Assembly: GCA_944391335.1 (NCBI GenBank)
Contig: CALXTF010000001.1
Coordinates: 1 to 42,198 of the forward strand
Reading direction: 5' to 3'
Length of the DNA: 42,198 nt
Origin: an uncultured Alphaproteobacteria bacterium
GTDB taxonomy: Bacteria > Pseudomonadota > Alphaproteobacteria > RF32 > CAG-239
Shown here: one piece after another, positions 23,573 to 35,462 of the stretch
Position numbering within the stretch: the first letter of the stretch is position 1
Layout: every line of letters starts with the position of its first letter
Position numbers and translations under genes: made by a program
Notes under the pieces: generated by a model
What the model was told of the DNA's origin: nothing
What the model saw: only the letters and a program-made list of their open reading frames with translations
The model's database searches: none

Positions 23573-26317
23573 ATGACAGCAAAAATTTGTTTAATTGACG
23601 GCTCCGGTTACATTTTTCGAGCTTTTTACGGTTTGCCTCCCCTTACCGCACCGGATGGAACACCTGTTAATGCTGTTTATGGGTTTACAAATATGTTTTT
23701 AAAACTTACGGCTAAAATTAATTGTGATTATAATTTGGTTCTTTTTGACGCTAAAAGGCAAAATTTTCGTAACAATATTTTTCCACAATATAAAGCAACA
23801 AGACGTGATATTCCCGAAGAATTAATTCCTCAATTCCCTATTATTCGTGAAGCCGTCGACGCCCTCAGCCTTAACTTTCTTGAAATGGAAGGTTATGAAG
23901 CCGATGACTTAATTGCAACATATACCCGCTTGGCTTTAGATAAAAATATGAAAATTGTTATTGTTTCCGCGGATAAAGATTTAATGCAGCTTATTCGTCC
24001 GGGCGTGGAGTTTTATGACCCGATGAAAGATAAATTCTTTACCCCTGATGATGTTAAAGAAAAATTTGGTGTTTACCCCGAAAAAGTCGTCGATGTGCAA
24101 GCTTTATCCGGCGACAGTACCGATAATGTCCCCGGTGTGCCGGGAATTGGACCTAAAACGGCCGCTGAATTAATTAACCTTTTCGGTTCTTTAGAAGATG
24201 TTATATCGCACGCTTCTGAAATCAAACAAAATAAAAGAAGAGAAACTTTATTGGCTAATATTGATAATGCCCGTATTTCCTTTCAATTAGTTCGTTTATG
24301 CGATAACGTCCCTGTGCAACTTCAACCTCAAGATTATCCTTTCCGTTGCCCAAAAATCTCAATCGTTGAAAATTTTGCCGATAAATATGGATTTAACAGC
24401 TTAAAACCAAGACTCGCTCATTGGGTAGAAGAACAATGTCAGAAAATTCAACCTAACAAATTGATTGTAAAAGAAGAAATTAAAAATTATCAAATTGCCG
24501 ATAATAACCAAATATTAAAAATATGGGAAAATATCATTAACGAAGAAGGTATGTGCGCTCTTAAAGTCTTAGCCGATACGGACGCTAATCCCGTGTTTGA
24601 TTTTCCTTCGGGTATCTCTGTTGCCATCAGTAACTCCCGCGCCCTTTATATCCCTTTTGCTACTCTTGATGAAAATTTAGATCTTTTTTCTTCCTCTCCA
24701 CAAAATAATCCTAAAAAATTAATGAACAAACAAATCATTGATTTTATCTTTTCTATCTTAACAAATCAATCTATTCTAAAAATCGGTCATAATCTTAAAC
24801 GCGATATCCATTTTATCTGTAATTATTTTAATCAAAAAACATCATTTACACCTTATGATGATATTGAAATTATTTCTTATGTTCTTGATTCATCCCAACA
24901 TGGTCATAAGTTAAATGAAATGGCTAATTTCTTTTTAGGTCTTGAAACTCTTAATCCAGATAAAATTTTTGGTACGGGAAAACAAAAAATATCATCTTCT
25001 CAATTGCCTTTAGAAAAAGCTTGTGAGTTTACCTGTCAACAAGCGGATCTTATTTTTCGTTTACACAAAAATTTAAAAAATAGATTACCTACAGAACATA
25101 TGACAACAATTTATGAACATTATGACCGCCCTTTGGCCGCCACTCTATTTGAAATGGAAAATAACGGTATAACAATTAATACCCGTAATCTAAAATTTTT
25201 AAGTCAAGAACTGGAAAAAAAACAATATGACTTAGAACAAGAAATTTACACAATGACCGGTGAAAAGTTTAATCTTGGTTCACCAAAACAAGTTGCTGAA
25301 ATTCTTTATACAAAACTAGGGTTAAAAGGCAAAAAAAATAACGGCGGTAATTTTCAAACCGGAGCCGAGGTATTGGAAAAAATGGCTGAGCAACATCCAC
25401 TGCCTCAAAAAATTCTTGATTGGCGCGCGGCGGCAAAATTAAAATCAACTTATACTGACGCTTTACTGCCTTTAATCGATAAAAATAATCGTATTCATAC
25501 AACATATAGTCAAACAACCGTTAATACCGGACGATTGGCTTCTTTTAATCCTAATTTACAAAACATCCCCGTCCGAAGTGAAGAAGGAATAAAAATTAGA
25601 CAATGCTTTATTGCTCAACCGGGATATAAACTTATATCCGCCGATTATTCTCAAGTCGAATTAAGACTTATGGCTGTTATTGCCGATGTAAAAGCTCTTA
25701 AAGATGCTTTTGCCAAAGGAATGGATATTCATACAGCAACAGCTATGCAAATCTTCGGTTTAAAAAAAGAAGATGTAACTCCAAATATCCGACGCCACGC
25801 TAAAGCAATTAATTTCGGAGTTATTTATGGTATTTCTCAATACGGATTAGCTAAACAAACCGGTATATCTACGGCTGAAGCCAAACAATATATCGATACA
25901 TATTTTGAAAAAATGCCCGAAATTAAAAACTATATGGAAAAAACTATAAATTTCGCACATAAAAACGGCTATGTTCTAACCCCTTTTGGAAGAAAATGCG
26001 CTATTTTAGGAATTAATGATAAAAATAAAAATATTGCTTCGTTCGCAGAACGCGCGGCTATTAATGCCCCTCTTCAAGGAGGTGCCGCCGATATCATGAA
26101 AAAAGCAATGAACCATGTTTATGATTATTTACAAAATACTCATTCTAAAGCTAAAATATTATTGCAAGTTCATGATGAATTAGTTCTGGAAGCACCCGAA
26201 AATCAGGCACAAAATATAGCCGACGTACTTAAAAACATCATGGAAAATGTCGTTTCTTACGATGTTAAATTTATTGCCGATGTCGGTATCGGCGATAATT
26301 GGGCCGAAGCTCATTAA
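23573..26317 (+). CDS. polA: DNA polymerase I
   Basis: Pol I fills gaps and removes RNA primers. The 914 residues contain an intact 5' nuclease domain (LIDGSGYIFRAFYGL, EGYEADDLIATY, SADKDLMQL, GPKTAAELI) and the family A polymerase domain with motif A SADYSQVELRLMA, the O-helix RRHAKAINFGVIYG and motif C LLQVHDELV. The middle 3'-5' exonuclease domain looks inactive: where E. coli has the FDTETD motif, this protein reads LKVLAD (about 329-334), and the third motif reads FTCQQAD (about 485-491) instead of YAAEDAD; the second keeps NLKRD. RBS AAAGG. Monocistronic, followed by gyrB with its own promoter. Confidence 0.97.
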   Translation: MTAKICLIDGSGYIFRAFYGLPPLTAPDGTPVNAVYGFTNMFLKLTAKINCDYNLVLFDAKRQNFRNNIFPQYKATRRDIPEELIPQFPIIREAVDALSLNFLEMEGYEADDLIATYTRLALDKNMKIVIVSADKDLMQLIRPGVEFYDPMKDKFFTPDDVKEKFGVYPEKVVDVQALSGDSTDNVPGVPGIGPKTAAELINLFGSLEDVISHASEIKQNKRRETLLANIDNARISFQLVRLCDNVPVQLQPQDYPFRCPKISIVENFADKYGFNSLKPRLAHWVEEQCQKIQPNKLIVKEEIKNYQIADNNQILKIWENIINEEGMCALKVLADTDANPVFDFPSGISVAISNSRALYIPFATLDENLDLFSSSPQNNPKKLMNKQIIDFIFSILTNQSILKIGHNLKRDIHFICNYFNQKTSFTPYDDIEIISYVLDSSQHGHKLNEMANFFLGLETLNPDKIFGTGKQKISSSQLPLEKACEFTCQQADLIFRLHKNLKNRLPTEHMTTIYEHYDRPLAATLFEMENNGITINTRNLKFLSQELEKKQYDLEQEIYTMTGEKFNLGSPKQVAEILYTKLGLKGKKNNGGNFQTGAEVLEKMAEQHPLPQKILDWRAAAKLKSTYTDALLPLIDKNNRIHTTYSQTTVNTGRLASFNPNLQNIPVRSEEGIKIRQCFIAQPGYKLISADYSQVELRLMAVIADVKALKDAFAKGMDIHTATAMQIFGLKKEDVTPNIRRHAKAINFGVIYGISQYGLAKQTGISTAEAKQYIDTYFEKMPEIKNYMEKTINFAHKNGYVLTPFGRKCAILGINDKNKNIASFAERAAINAPLQGGAADIMKKAMNHVYDYLQNTHSKAKILLQVHDELVLEAPENQAQNIADVLKNIMENVVSYDVKFIADVGIGDNWAEAH

Positions 26318-26365
26318 TTCTTATATTATCAATAATTCTAATTGAGTATATTTTATATTTTATGC

Positions 26366-26394
26366 TTGGTTTGAAAATCATTTTGCTGTATATT
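26366..26394 (+). promoter_or_regulatory. gyrB promoter
   Basis: TTGGTT (26366-26371), 17 bp, TATATT (26389-26394), ahead of gyrB by about 45 bp. Confidence 0.55.
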
Positions 26395-26438
26395 GGCAAT
26401 CGAATGTTTTATAAAATTTATGTTTTGAGGAAAATTAA

Positions 26439-28883
<2,445 letters not shown>

Positions 28884-28900
28884 AAAAATAAAACTTTTTA

Positions 28901-28934
28901 AATAATCCGGTTATTAATTAACCGGATTATTTTT
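28901..28934. terminator. Bidirectional terminator, gyrB / rlmN
   Basis: Stem AATAATCCGGTTA/TAACCGGATTATT with T-run. It ends gyrB and, on the minus strand, the rlmN transcript after repeat copy B. Confidence 0.9.
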
Positions 28935-29074
28935 TATGATTCGAACGTAACACTACCTGCGTAAGCAGGTAGATGTAGACATACCTGCCCAGCCGTTAGG
29001 CTTGCGAAGCCTTTGGGCAGGGCGAACGTAGTTCGGAACAGGTAATACCACTTGCGTTAGCTAGTGGAAGTTTA
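28935..29074 (-). repeat. Multi-hairpin 3'UTR repeat, copy B
   Basis: This is the reverse-complement counterpart of 14501-14640. It begins at the rlmN stop codon on the minus strand and ends against a terminator, as copy A does after recF. Hairpins are CCACTAGCTAACGCAAGTGG (minus strand, 29048-29067), GTTCCGAAC, a nested stem around AGGCTT-CGC-AAGCCT, and an intact CTACCTGC-GTAA-GCAGGTAG (28953-28972) that is degraded in copy A. This is therefore the better-preserved copy. No protein is encoded. Confidence 0.9.
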
Positions 29075-30136
29075 TTATATTTTTTCTTTTTCCGATTTTA
29101 ATTGACCACACGCTGCTAAAATATCCTGCCCGCGAGCTGTTCTGATTGGTGCAGCATAACCATAATCTTGCAATTTTTGCGAAAATGCGTGTATTCGATT
29201 ATTTGAACTTGGCTTATAATCACATCCGGGCCATGGATTAAATGCTATTAAATTAAATTTTGCATTAATCTGATATTTTTTCATTAACATTGCCAATTCT
29301 TCCGCATGAGATATTTTATCGTTAAAATCTTTTAACATTAAATACTCAAAAGTAATATAACCACCGTGATTCTCTTGATATTCATGACAAACTTGTAAAA
29401 GCTCAGGTAAGGGATATTTTTTATTTATGGGCATTATCTGTGATCGTTGTTCATTGTTTGATGCGTGTAAGCTTATGGCTAATTTAACCCCTAAATCACG
29501 ATCAATATCACGAATATATGGAATGATTCCAGATGTCGAAAGTGTTATGCGCCGTTTAGAAATACCTATACCCTCGCCATCTGTCAAAATCTTAACAGCT
29601 TTAACTACATTATCATAATTTTGTAAAGGTTCTCCCATTCCCATTAAGACAATATTTGAAAGCTTTCTTTTCTCTCCTTCAATATTCCATTCTTTATATT
29701 CATCTCGGGCAACCATAAATTGACTGATAATTTCTCCCGCCGTTAAATCACGGGTTAGTTTTTGACTCCCCGTATGACAAAAACGACATCCCATCGCACA
29801 TCCTATTTGTGTTGAAATACAAACAGCTCCTCTATCTGTTTCGGGAATATATACCGTCTCAATTCTTTGACCATCGTTAAATTCTAATAACCATTTTTTG
29901 GTCTTATCAACAGATTGTTGGCTGGTTATTATTTTAGGACGGCTAAGTATAAAATTTTGTTCTAATTTTAACCGTAAATTTTTTGATAAATTGGTCATTT
30001 CATGAAAATCTGTTTTTCCATAAAAATAAACCCATTGCCAAATTTGTTTCGTACGAAAAGACGGCTCTCCTAATTCTTTAAGATAGGATGATAATTCTTC
30101 TTTTAAAAGACCTATTAATTCTTTTTTTTCATTCAT
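29075..30136 (-). CDS. rlmN: Dual-specificity RNA methyltransferase RlmN
   Basis: RlmN is a radical-SAM enzyme that methylates carbon 2 of A2503 in 23S rRNA and of A37 in some tRNAs. The cluster motif CAMGCRFC is preceded by ICISTQIG, and the second conserved Cys lies in the C-terminal ILAACGQL. LMGMGEPLQNYDNV, RRITLSTSGIIPYI and AISLHASNNEQRSQIMPIN are hallmark segments. The 353-residue length is normal. The start codon overlaps the stop of the IalB-like gene, so the two are coupled. Its 3'UTR is repeat copy B. Confidence 0.97.
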   Translation of the reverse strand: MNEKKELIGLLKEELSSYLKELGEPSFRTKQIWQWVYFYGKTDFHEMTNLSKNLRLKLEQNFILSRPKIITSQQSVDKTKKWLLEFNDGQRIETVYIPETDRGAVCISTQIGCAMGCRFCHTGSQKLTRDLTAGEIISQFMVARDEYKEWNIEGEKRKLSNIVLMGMGEPLQNYDNVVKAVKILTDGEGIGISKRRITLSTSGIIPYIRDIDRDLGVKLAISLHASNNEQRSQIMPINKKYPLPELLQVCHEYQENHGGYITFEYLMLKDFNDKISHAEELAMLMKKYQINAKFNLIAFNPWPGCDYKPSSNNRIHAFSQKLQDYGYAAPIRTARGQDILAACGQLKSEKEKI

Positions 30137-30636
30137 TTTTTACACTTGGCACTAATGGCACGATATGCTGCGCTAAAACCAGAAAGAGAATATGTATCTT
30201 TTGTCGCTGTGCCTCTGGAAGATTCTCCGGTTACAATCATTCTTTCCCCTTTCTTCATCGCCTCAACCAATTCCTTATCGACTTTTTCACTTACAGTCCA
30301 AGCTTTATCGTTATCAACAAATATTTTATCAAATGTTTTTTTACCTATTTTAACAACAACTCGTGCGTCTCTTTTATAGGTATAACCGGCAACAAAATTT
30401 ACAACATCAAAACTTTTTTCCATAGGGCGATGTGTAATAACAACATATATATCGCCGCGTTTCGTATAATTCCCTTCATCCTTTTGAGGACTGGAGGCCA
30501 TATAACAAACAATATTCTTACCATCTTGATAGTAAAATGCCGACCAATCATTGTATTCTCCTAAAAGTTTTGGCGTGTCAGCATAAACTTTCGTTGTAAA
30601 TAAAAGGGATATAATCAAAAAAAATATCTTTTTCAT
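30133..30636 (-). CDS. IalB-family periplasmic protein
   Basis: This 167-residue protein belongs to the invasion-associated locus B family, named from Bartonella but widespread in non-invasive alphaproteobacteria. The signal peptide is MKKIFFLIISLLFTTKVYA, cleaved near residue 19. The mature part shows the pattern DWSAFYYQDGKNIVCYMAS, RGDIYVVITHRP, FDVVNFVAGYTY and a final Cys (AISAKCKK), which could pair with the first. Family presence does not itself imply virulence. The gene overlaps rlmN by 4 bp (ATGA), an arrangement I have not verified elsewhere. Confidence 0.9.
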   Translation of the reverse strand: MKKIFFLIISLLFTTKVYADTPKLLGEYNDWSAFYYQDGKNIVCYMASSPQKDEGNYTKRGDIYVVITHRPMEKSFDVVNFVAGYTYKRDARVVVKIGKKTFDKIFVDNDKAWTVSEKVDKELVEAMKKGERMIVTGESSRGTATKDTYSLSGFSAAYRAISAKCKK

Positions 30637-30737
30637 GACAAAACTTTCTTTAGTTTATTAAATTAATTTTTATTTATTTTATTTTAAAATTATCTAAAAA
30701 CAGTTAACGATACTAAAATATTTTTAAAGGAATTTTT

Positions 30738-31979
30738 ATGATACGAGACCACTATATTGATATTCATTCTATTACAGATGATAAAAATGTCTTAAAAATT
30801 TTTAAGATTATTCGTGAATATGGCGGTGTTGCCCGTTTCGTCGGTGGTGCCGTTCGTAACGCTTTGGCTGGTCAAAAAGTTACAAATTTAGATCTATCAA
30901 CAGATCTTTCTCCTGATGAACTTGCCGAAGCTTGTGAAGATGCCGGTATTCAAACTATACCAATCGGCTTAAAATTAGATACTCTCGGTGTTATTATCGG
31001 CCATAAATTGCTTATCATTAGCTCTTTAAATGAAAATCTTTGCATAAATGGCCATAATAATATTGAATTTACAGATAATTGGGAAAAAGACGCTTCCAAA
31101 CGTGATCTCACTATTAATGCCGTTTATGCCGATGATGAGGGAAATGTTTTCGATTATTATAATGGTATTGATGATCTTGAAAAAGGGATTATCCGTTTTA
31201 TCGGCGATCCTCAACAAAAAATACGTGAAGATTATATCCGCATTTTTCGTTTTTTTCGTTTTTATTCTCTCTTTGGAAAAAAAAATATTGATAAAAAATC
31301 TCTTATGGCCTGTAAAAATAATATAGATGGGTTAAAAAATATACCAATAGAAACGATTCGTGATGAATTTTTTAAAATTTTACTGACGCCTAATGCTGCA
31401 AAAACCTTAAAAATAATGTTCGAGAATAATATTCTTAATATCTTCTCTTTTGCTTCTCCTCACTTAAAAGAACTCCATAAACTAATTCTTTTAGAGCAAA
31501 AACATAACTTCAATCCAGAGGTTGTCAGACGCTTGTTTGTTCTTTTTCAACCTAATAAAAATCTGGCAAAACATATCGCTGCAAAATTAAAATTAACCAA
31601 TAAACAAAAAGAAAAATTAACACTTCTAACTCAAAATACATATAATTTTAAAAATTTATCTCAAAATTTAATACAAAAAAAAGCTCTCTACTGTCATGGA
31701 AAAGATTTTTGTTTAAATTGCCTTATAATTGAAGAGGCTTTTAAAAAAGATTGTAATCCTCTCCTTGAAAATTTAATATCTTCTGTTCGTAAAATAAAAA
31801 TCCCTGTTTTTCCTATTAACGGAAAAGATATTATCTCTATGGGCGTTGGCAATAACGCCCATATTGGACTAATCCTTCAAAAGCTTGAAAAAATATGGAT
31901 TAACAGTAACTTCTCAATGACATATCATCAATTATTAAAAGAAGCTCAAAAACTAAAACAATTAATTAAAAATTTGTAA
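30738..31979 (+). CDS. cca: CCA tRNA nucleotidyltransferase-family protein
   Basis: Family members add or repair the tRNA 3'-CCA. The 413-residue protein has the head domain RFVGGAVRNALAG, KRDLTINAVYAD and REDYIRIFRFFRF (the template-motif region), then a helical body and tail. In the metal-binding DxD motif (usually DIDLAT) the first Asp is Asn50 in TNLDLST; only Asp52 remains, and the preceding VRD is VRN. tRNA-Ser in this window encodes its own CCA, so at least some tRNAs need only repair. The RBS is AAAGGA. The 3' end overlaps the convergent Lon-family gene by 14 bp. Family sure; activity less sure. Confidence 0.92.
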   Translation: MIRDHYIDIHSITDDKNVLKIFKIIREYGGVARFVGGAVRNALAGQKVTNLDLSTDLSPDELAEACEDAGIQTIPIGLKLDTLGVIIGHKLLIISSLNENLCINGHNNIEFTDNWEKDASKRDLTINAVYADDEGNVFDYYNGIDDLEKGIIRFIGDPQQKIREDYIRIFRFFRFYSLFGKKNIDKKSLMACKNNIDGLKNIPIETIRDEFFKILLTPNAAKTLKIMFENNILNIFSFASPHLKELHKLILLEQKHNFNPEVVRRLFVLFQPNKNLAKHIAAKLKLTNKQKEKLTLLTQNTYNFKNLSQNLIQKKALYCHGKDFCLNCLIIEEAFKKDCNPLLENLISSVRKIKIPVFPINGKDIISMGVGNNAHIGLILQKLEKIWINSNFSMTYHQLLKEAQKLKQLIKNL

Positions 31980-34395
31980 GTACTTCTTTCGTATAAGCCA
32001 TATGCAATTGTTGATATTTTTCAAGACTTTGTTTTACCATATAATTAACTGTTCCTTTGGGATATTGTCCTTTAGAATTAAGTTTTCCCGCTTTTAAACC
32101 TGTTAATATTTCTATGCCGTCATCAACTGTATCTATTGCATAAATATGAAATTTACCTTCTTTTACCGCATTAATCACATCTTCTCTAAGCATTAAATTA
32201 GCTATATTCGTCCGAGGAATAATCACGCCTTGATCCCCTGTTAATCCTCTATGATTGCAAACATCAAAAAAACCTTCTATTTTTTCATTAACACCACCTA
32301 TAGGCTGAATATCTCCAAATTGATTTATTGATCCGGTTACGGCAATATTTTGTTTAATTGGTAAATCAGCTATAGCCGACAATAAACAATAGTATTCGGT
32401 TGATGACGCACTATCTCCATCCACACCACCATAAGATTGTTCAAACACAATCGAAGCAGAAAGAGATAAGGGCGATGTTTTTGCAAATCGGTTGGCTAAT
32501 AATGATTGTAATATTAAAACACCTTTTGTATGAATAGGTCCACTCATATTGGTTTCTCTTTCAATATTAACAAACTCTCCTCGACCTATTCTGGCTTGTA
32601 CCGTAATCCGCGCAGGCTTTCCAAAAGAAAAACGTGAAAAATTATAAACCACCAAACCATTAATCTGACCAACTTTAGAGCCTTTAACATCTATCATTAT
32701 TGTACCATCATCAATTTGCTCCAACATGGCTTGTTTTATTCTATCACTACGATATATCTGTTCTGAAATCGCTTGTTCTATATGCTTTTTGCCTATTTGT
32801 TTCGAATTTGATTCTCTTGCCCAGTAATCTGCTTCCTTTAATAAATCTCCTATAGAAGAGATATGTGCCGTTAATTTACGCGAATCTTCCGCTAATCTTG
32901 ATGAATATTCAATAATTCGGGCAACAGCTTGGCGATTAAGTGATCTTAATTTCTTTTTATTGGATAATGATCCTATTAATTTGGCATATTCTATTTCATT
33001 TTCTTTTGTTCGATCCATTAACATGCCAAAATCAGCTTCAACTTTGAAATAATCACAAAAATCAGGATCTCTTTCCGATAAAAGATCATAAAGTTCTTCA
33101 TCTCCGGTTAAAATAACTTTTATATCCAAAGGTATCGGTTCGGGATCAAGTGAAATTGTCGTAAAACTTGTCTCATCACTAGGCGATTCTATTTTAATGG
33201 TTTTTGACGCTAATGCGCGTTTTAATGAATCCCATGCATATGGTTGTAAAAGTAACTTGCGCGCATCAATTAATAAAAAACCTCCATTGGCATGATGTAA
33301 AGCTCCTGCTTTTATTAACGTAAAATCCGTTAATAAAGCACCATATTGCTGTATACGCTCAACTCGACCAACTAAATTGCCTTGTGTCGGATGATCAAGA
33401 TGTATTATCGGCGCGCCTGAATTAGGTTCATTTTTTACAACAACATTTACTTTAAATTTTGCAAATTTATCCTCTTCGGATTTATTCATTCGTGTCAATA
33501 ATAAACTTAACGCATCATTGTCTTCCGCATTTGAATTATTGTTTTCTTCCGGTAAAAAATCGTCTATATTATGAACTATATGTGTTTGAATATTCTTTAA
33601 AAACTCTACGGTTTCTCGATGACCTTTATATTTATGGCGCAGATTATCAATAGGGTTTTTAACGGCAATCTTTATAAATTTTTCTCTTAAAAATATACTT
33701 TCTTGACGCTGTTTATCTTCCCATTGCGGTAAATCTTTTGCCGTTTTTTCTATTTCTTCCTGCATTTGATTAAGATCATCCATCAACTGTTGTTTTTCTT
33801 CTTCTGGTAATTCATCAAATGTTTCGGGAGTAACGACTTCTCCGTTTTTCATAGGGGCAACAACCAAACCTACTTGCATATGTAGTAATGATACACTTTT
33901 CCCTTTTGCTTTCTTTTGTAACAGACGTAAATATTCTTCTTTTTTTTGCTTATATTTTTCTTTTATTATGCTAATTCCTGCCTTATATTCATCACTATCA
34001 ATAACTGCGGGAATGGCTATTCTAAAACCTTCTATCAGCTTATCTATATCTCTTGCAAATTCATTAGCACAACCAGCCGCAAAACTAATACTTTTAGGTT
34101 TATATGGTTCATCAAAATTATAAACATAAACCCAATCACATGGAGTCGGACGATTTTTCGCTGTTTCTTCCAAAACACGCTTGACCAAACTCGTCTTACC
34201 CGTCCCTTCAGGACCTAAGCAAAATAAATTATATCCTTTAGATTTTATATTAATGCCTAATTTAACCGCACTAATTGCTCTATCTTGTCCTAAAGCCAAC
34301 ATTTTCTCTTCAAGTTCCGCCGTCGTCGTAAAATCAAATTTTTGCGGGTCGCAAATGGTGTAAAGCTGCCGATCTTTTAATTTAGATATGCTCAT
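31966..34395 (-). CDS. Lon-family ATP-dependent protease (YcbZ-like)
   Basis: This is an AAA+ protease of the LonB/YcbZ type, distinct from classical Lon A. The 809-residue chain has Walker A LGPEGTGKTSL (60-70), a large insert with a coiled-coil (about 120-300), ANGGFLLIDARKLL as the Walker B-like region, and the C-terminal S16 protease domain. The dyad is Ser662 in GGVDGDSASSTEYY and Lys705 in IGGVNEKIEGFF, 43 residues apart, as in other Lon proteases. No membrane segments are seen, so it is cytoplasmic. The start has AGGA about 8 bases upstream. The 3' end overlaps cca. Confidence 0.95.
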   Translation of the reverse strand: MSISKLKDRQLYTICDPQKFDFTTTAELEEKMLALGQDRAISAVKLGINIKSKGYNLFCLGPEGTGKTSLVKRVLEETAKNRPTPCDWVYVYNFDEPYKPKSISFAAGCANEFARDIDKLIEGFRIAIPAVIDSDEYKAGISIIKEKYKQKKEEYLRLLQKKAKGKSVSLLHMQVGLVVAPMKNGEVVTPETFDELPEEEKQQLMDDLNQMQEEIEKTAKDLPQWEDKQRQESIFLREKFIKIAVKNPIDNLRHKYKGHRETVEFLKNIQTHIVHNIDDFLPEENNNSNAEDNDALSLLLTRMNKSEEDKFAKFKVNVVVKNEPNSGAPIIHLDHPTQGNLVGRVERIQQYGALLTDFTLIKAGALHHANGGFLLIDARKLLLQPYAWDSLKRALASKTIKIESPSDETSFTTISLDPEPIPLDIKVILTGDEELYDLLSERDPDFCDYFKVEADFGMLMDRTKENEIEYAKLIGSLSNKKKLRSLNRQAVARIIEYSSRLAEDSRKLTAHISSIGDLLKEADYWARESNSKQIGKKHIEQAISEQIYRSDRIKQAMLEQIDDGTIMIDVKGSKVGQINGLVVYNFSRFSFGKPARITVQARIGRGEFVNIERETNMSGPIHTKGVLILQSLLANRFAKTSPLSLSASIVFEQSYGGVDGDSASSTEYYCLLSAIADLPIKQNIAVTGSINQFGDIQPIGGVNEKIEGFFDVCNHRGLTGDQGVIIPRTNIANLMLREDVINAVKEGKFHIYAIDTVDDGIEILTGLKAGKLNSKGQYPKGTVNYMVKQSLEKYQQLHMAYTKEVLTNF

Positions 34396-34471
34396 TTGGT
34401 TTATCCTAATTAAATTAATTTTGCTTAATATATAATAATAACCCCTAATAGAGAGTAAATTTTACCAAAAT

Positions 34472-35365
34472 TTATACTTTAAGTTCAAATAACATTGGCG
34501 CGTAAGAGTTTTCTTTTTTCGGTAATCTTTTTAAGTCGATAAACTCCATGTTTTTATAACCAATAACATAATTTGTCGGCGGTAAAAATAAATTAGGTAA
34601 TAATGATAGTAAATTATTCTTAACTTCTAATCCACTTTCTGTTAAAAATTTTATAAATAAGGAATTCCATGCCGTCATTCCAAAATTACCAAAAATAATT
34701 ATTGGATCATCTTCTGATAAAATAAAAGAACTAATATGTTTTAAGGCTGCTTTTTGTTGTTTTTTATTTAATTTTGATAAATCCAAACTTAAAAAAATAT
34801 AGTCTTTTTCTTCAATTTTTAAACGAGCAAAAATTATACTATTATCTTTACTTAATATCAACTTTCCGGCAGAAATTGGCATACTCTTTGAAACAATAAA
34901 ACTACCGCCTTGCTCCCCCGCAGATAAAAAATAATTTGTCGGTATTAAACCTGACGGATTAATATCGTTGTTTTTGGGATTAACAACTGCTAATAATTTA
35001 GCTTTATGATTTACTGTTTGTTCAAAAATTTCAAGAAAATCTTTTGTTTCGCTTTGAAAAATTAATGATATTATCCGCTCTTTTTCCTGTTTATAATCTT
35101 TAGATGTTAAAAAAATCGATGTACAAGATGAAATTACAAAAAAATTAATCAATAACAATATTGCTGCAATAAATGAATATATAAAAAATCGATTAAATGC
35201 CGCATATATCATTGTTATAAATGATAGTAAATAAAATTGAAACCTCCATTCATTCAGCCCATCAAAAATAAAAGACGATAAAGAAAAAAAAGTCAAAATT
35301 ATAAGCAATATTCCTATTGTAATTCGCCGACGATTATATTTTTTTTTCTGTGTCCAATACCCCAT
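34472..35365 (-). CDS. Membrane protein with degenerate phosphatase-like domain
   Basis: Three membrane segments (about 14-34, 42-58, 60-80) precede a periplasmic or cytoplasmic domain of about 200 residues. That domain resembles the endonuclease/exonuclease/phosphatase fold seen in many alphaproteobacterial membrane proteins: DDPIIIFGNFGMTAWNSLF aligns with the usual GDFN-x-TPWS segment, and the end (TNYVIGY...NSYAPMLFEL) with the usual DH...SDHxP. The catalytic Asp, Asn and His positions are replaced (GDFN to GNFG; SDHxP to SYAPM), so it is probably not an active hydrolase. RBS AAGG. The alignment is by eye. Confidence 0.65.
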   Translation of the reverse strand: MGYWTQKKKYNRRRITIGILLIILTFFSLSSFIFDGLNEWRFQFYLLSFITMIYAAFNRFFIYSFIAAILLLINFFVISSCTSIFLTSKDYKQEKERIISLIFQSETKDFLEIFEQTVNHKAKLLAVVNPKNNDINPSGLIPTNYFLSAGEQGGSFIVSKSMPISAGKLILSKDNSIIFARLKIEEKDYIFLSLDLSKLNKKQQKAALKHISSFILSEDDPIIIFGNFGMTAWNSLFIKFLTESGLEVKNNLLSLLPNLFLPPTNYVIGYKNMEFIDLKRLPKKENSYAPMLFELKV

Positions 35366-35462
35366 TTTTTTACCTTCTCTTTTTTATTGTTTTTTTTACC
35401 CTTTGTATATATTATACATTATATTGAAAATAATTCTTTGTAAATGGATACTAAAAAAGACA

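Noticed and set aside
28935..29074. Insertion-sequence remnant
   Set aside because: No transposase frame and no target-site duplication seen; multiple internal hairpins fit a palindromic repeat element better.
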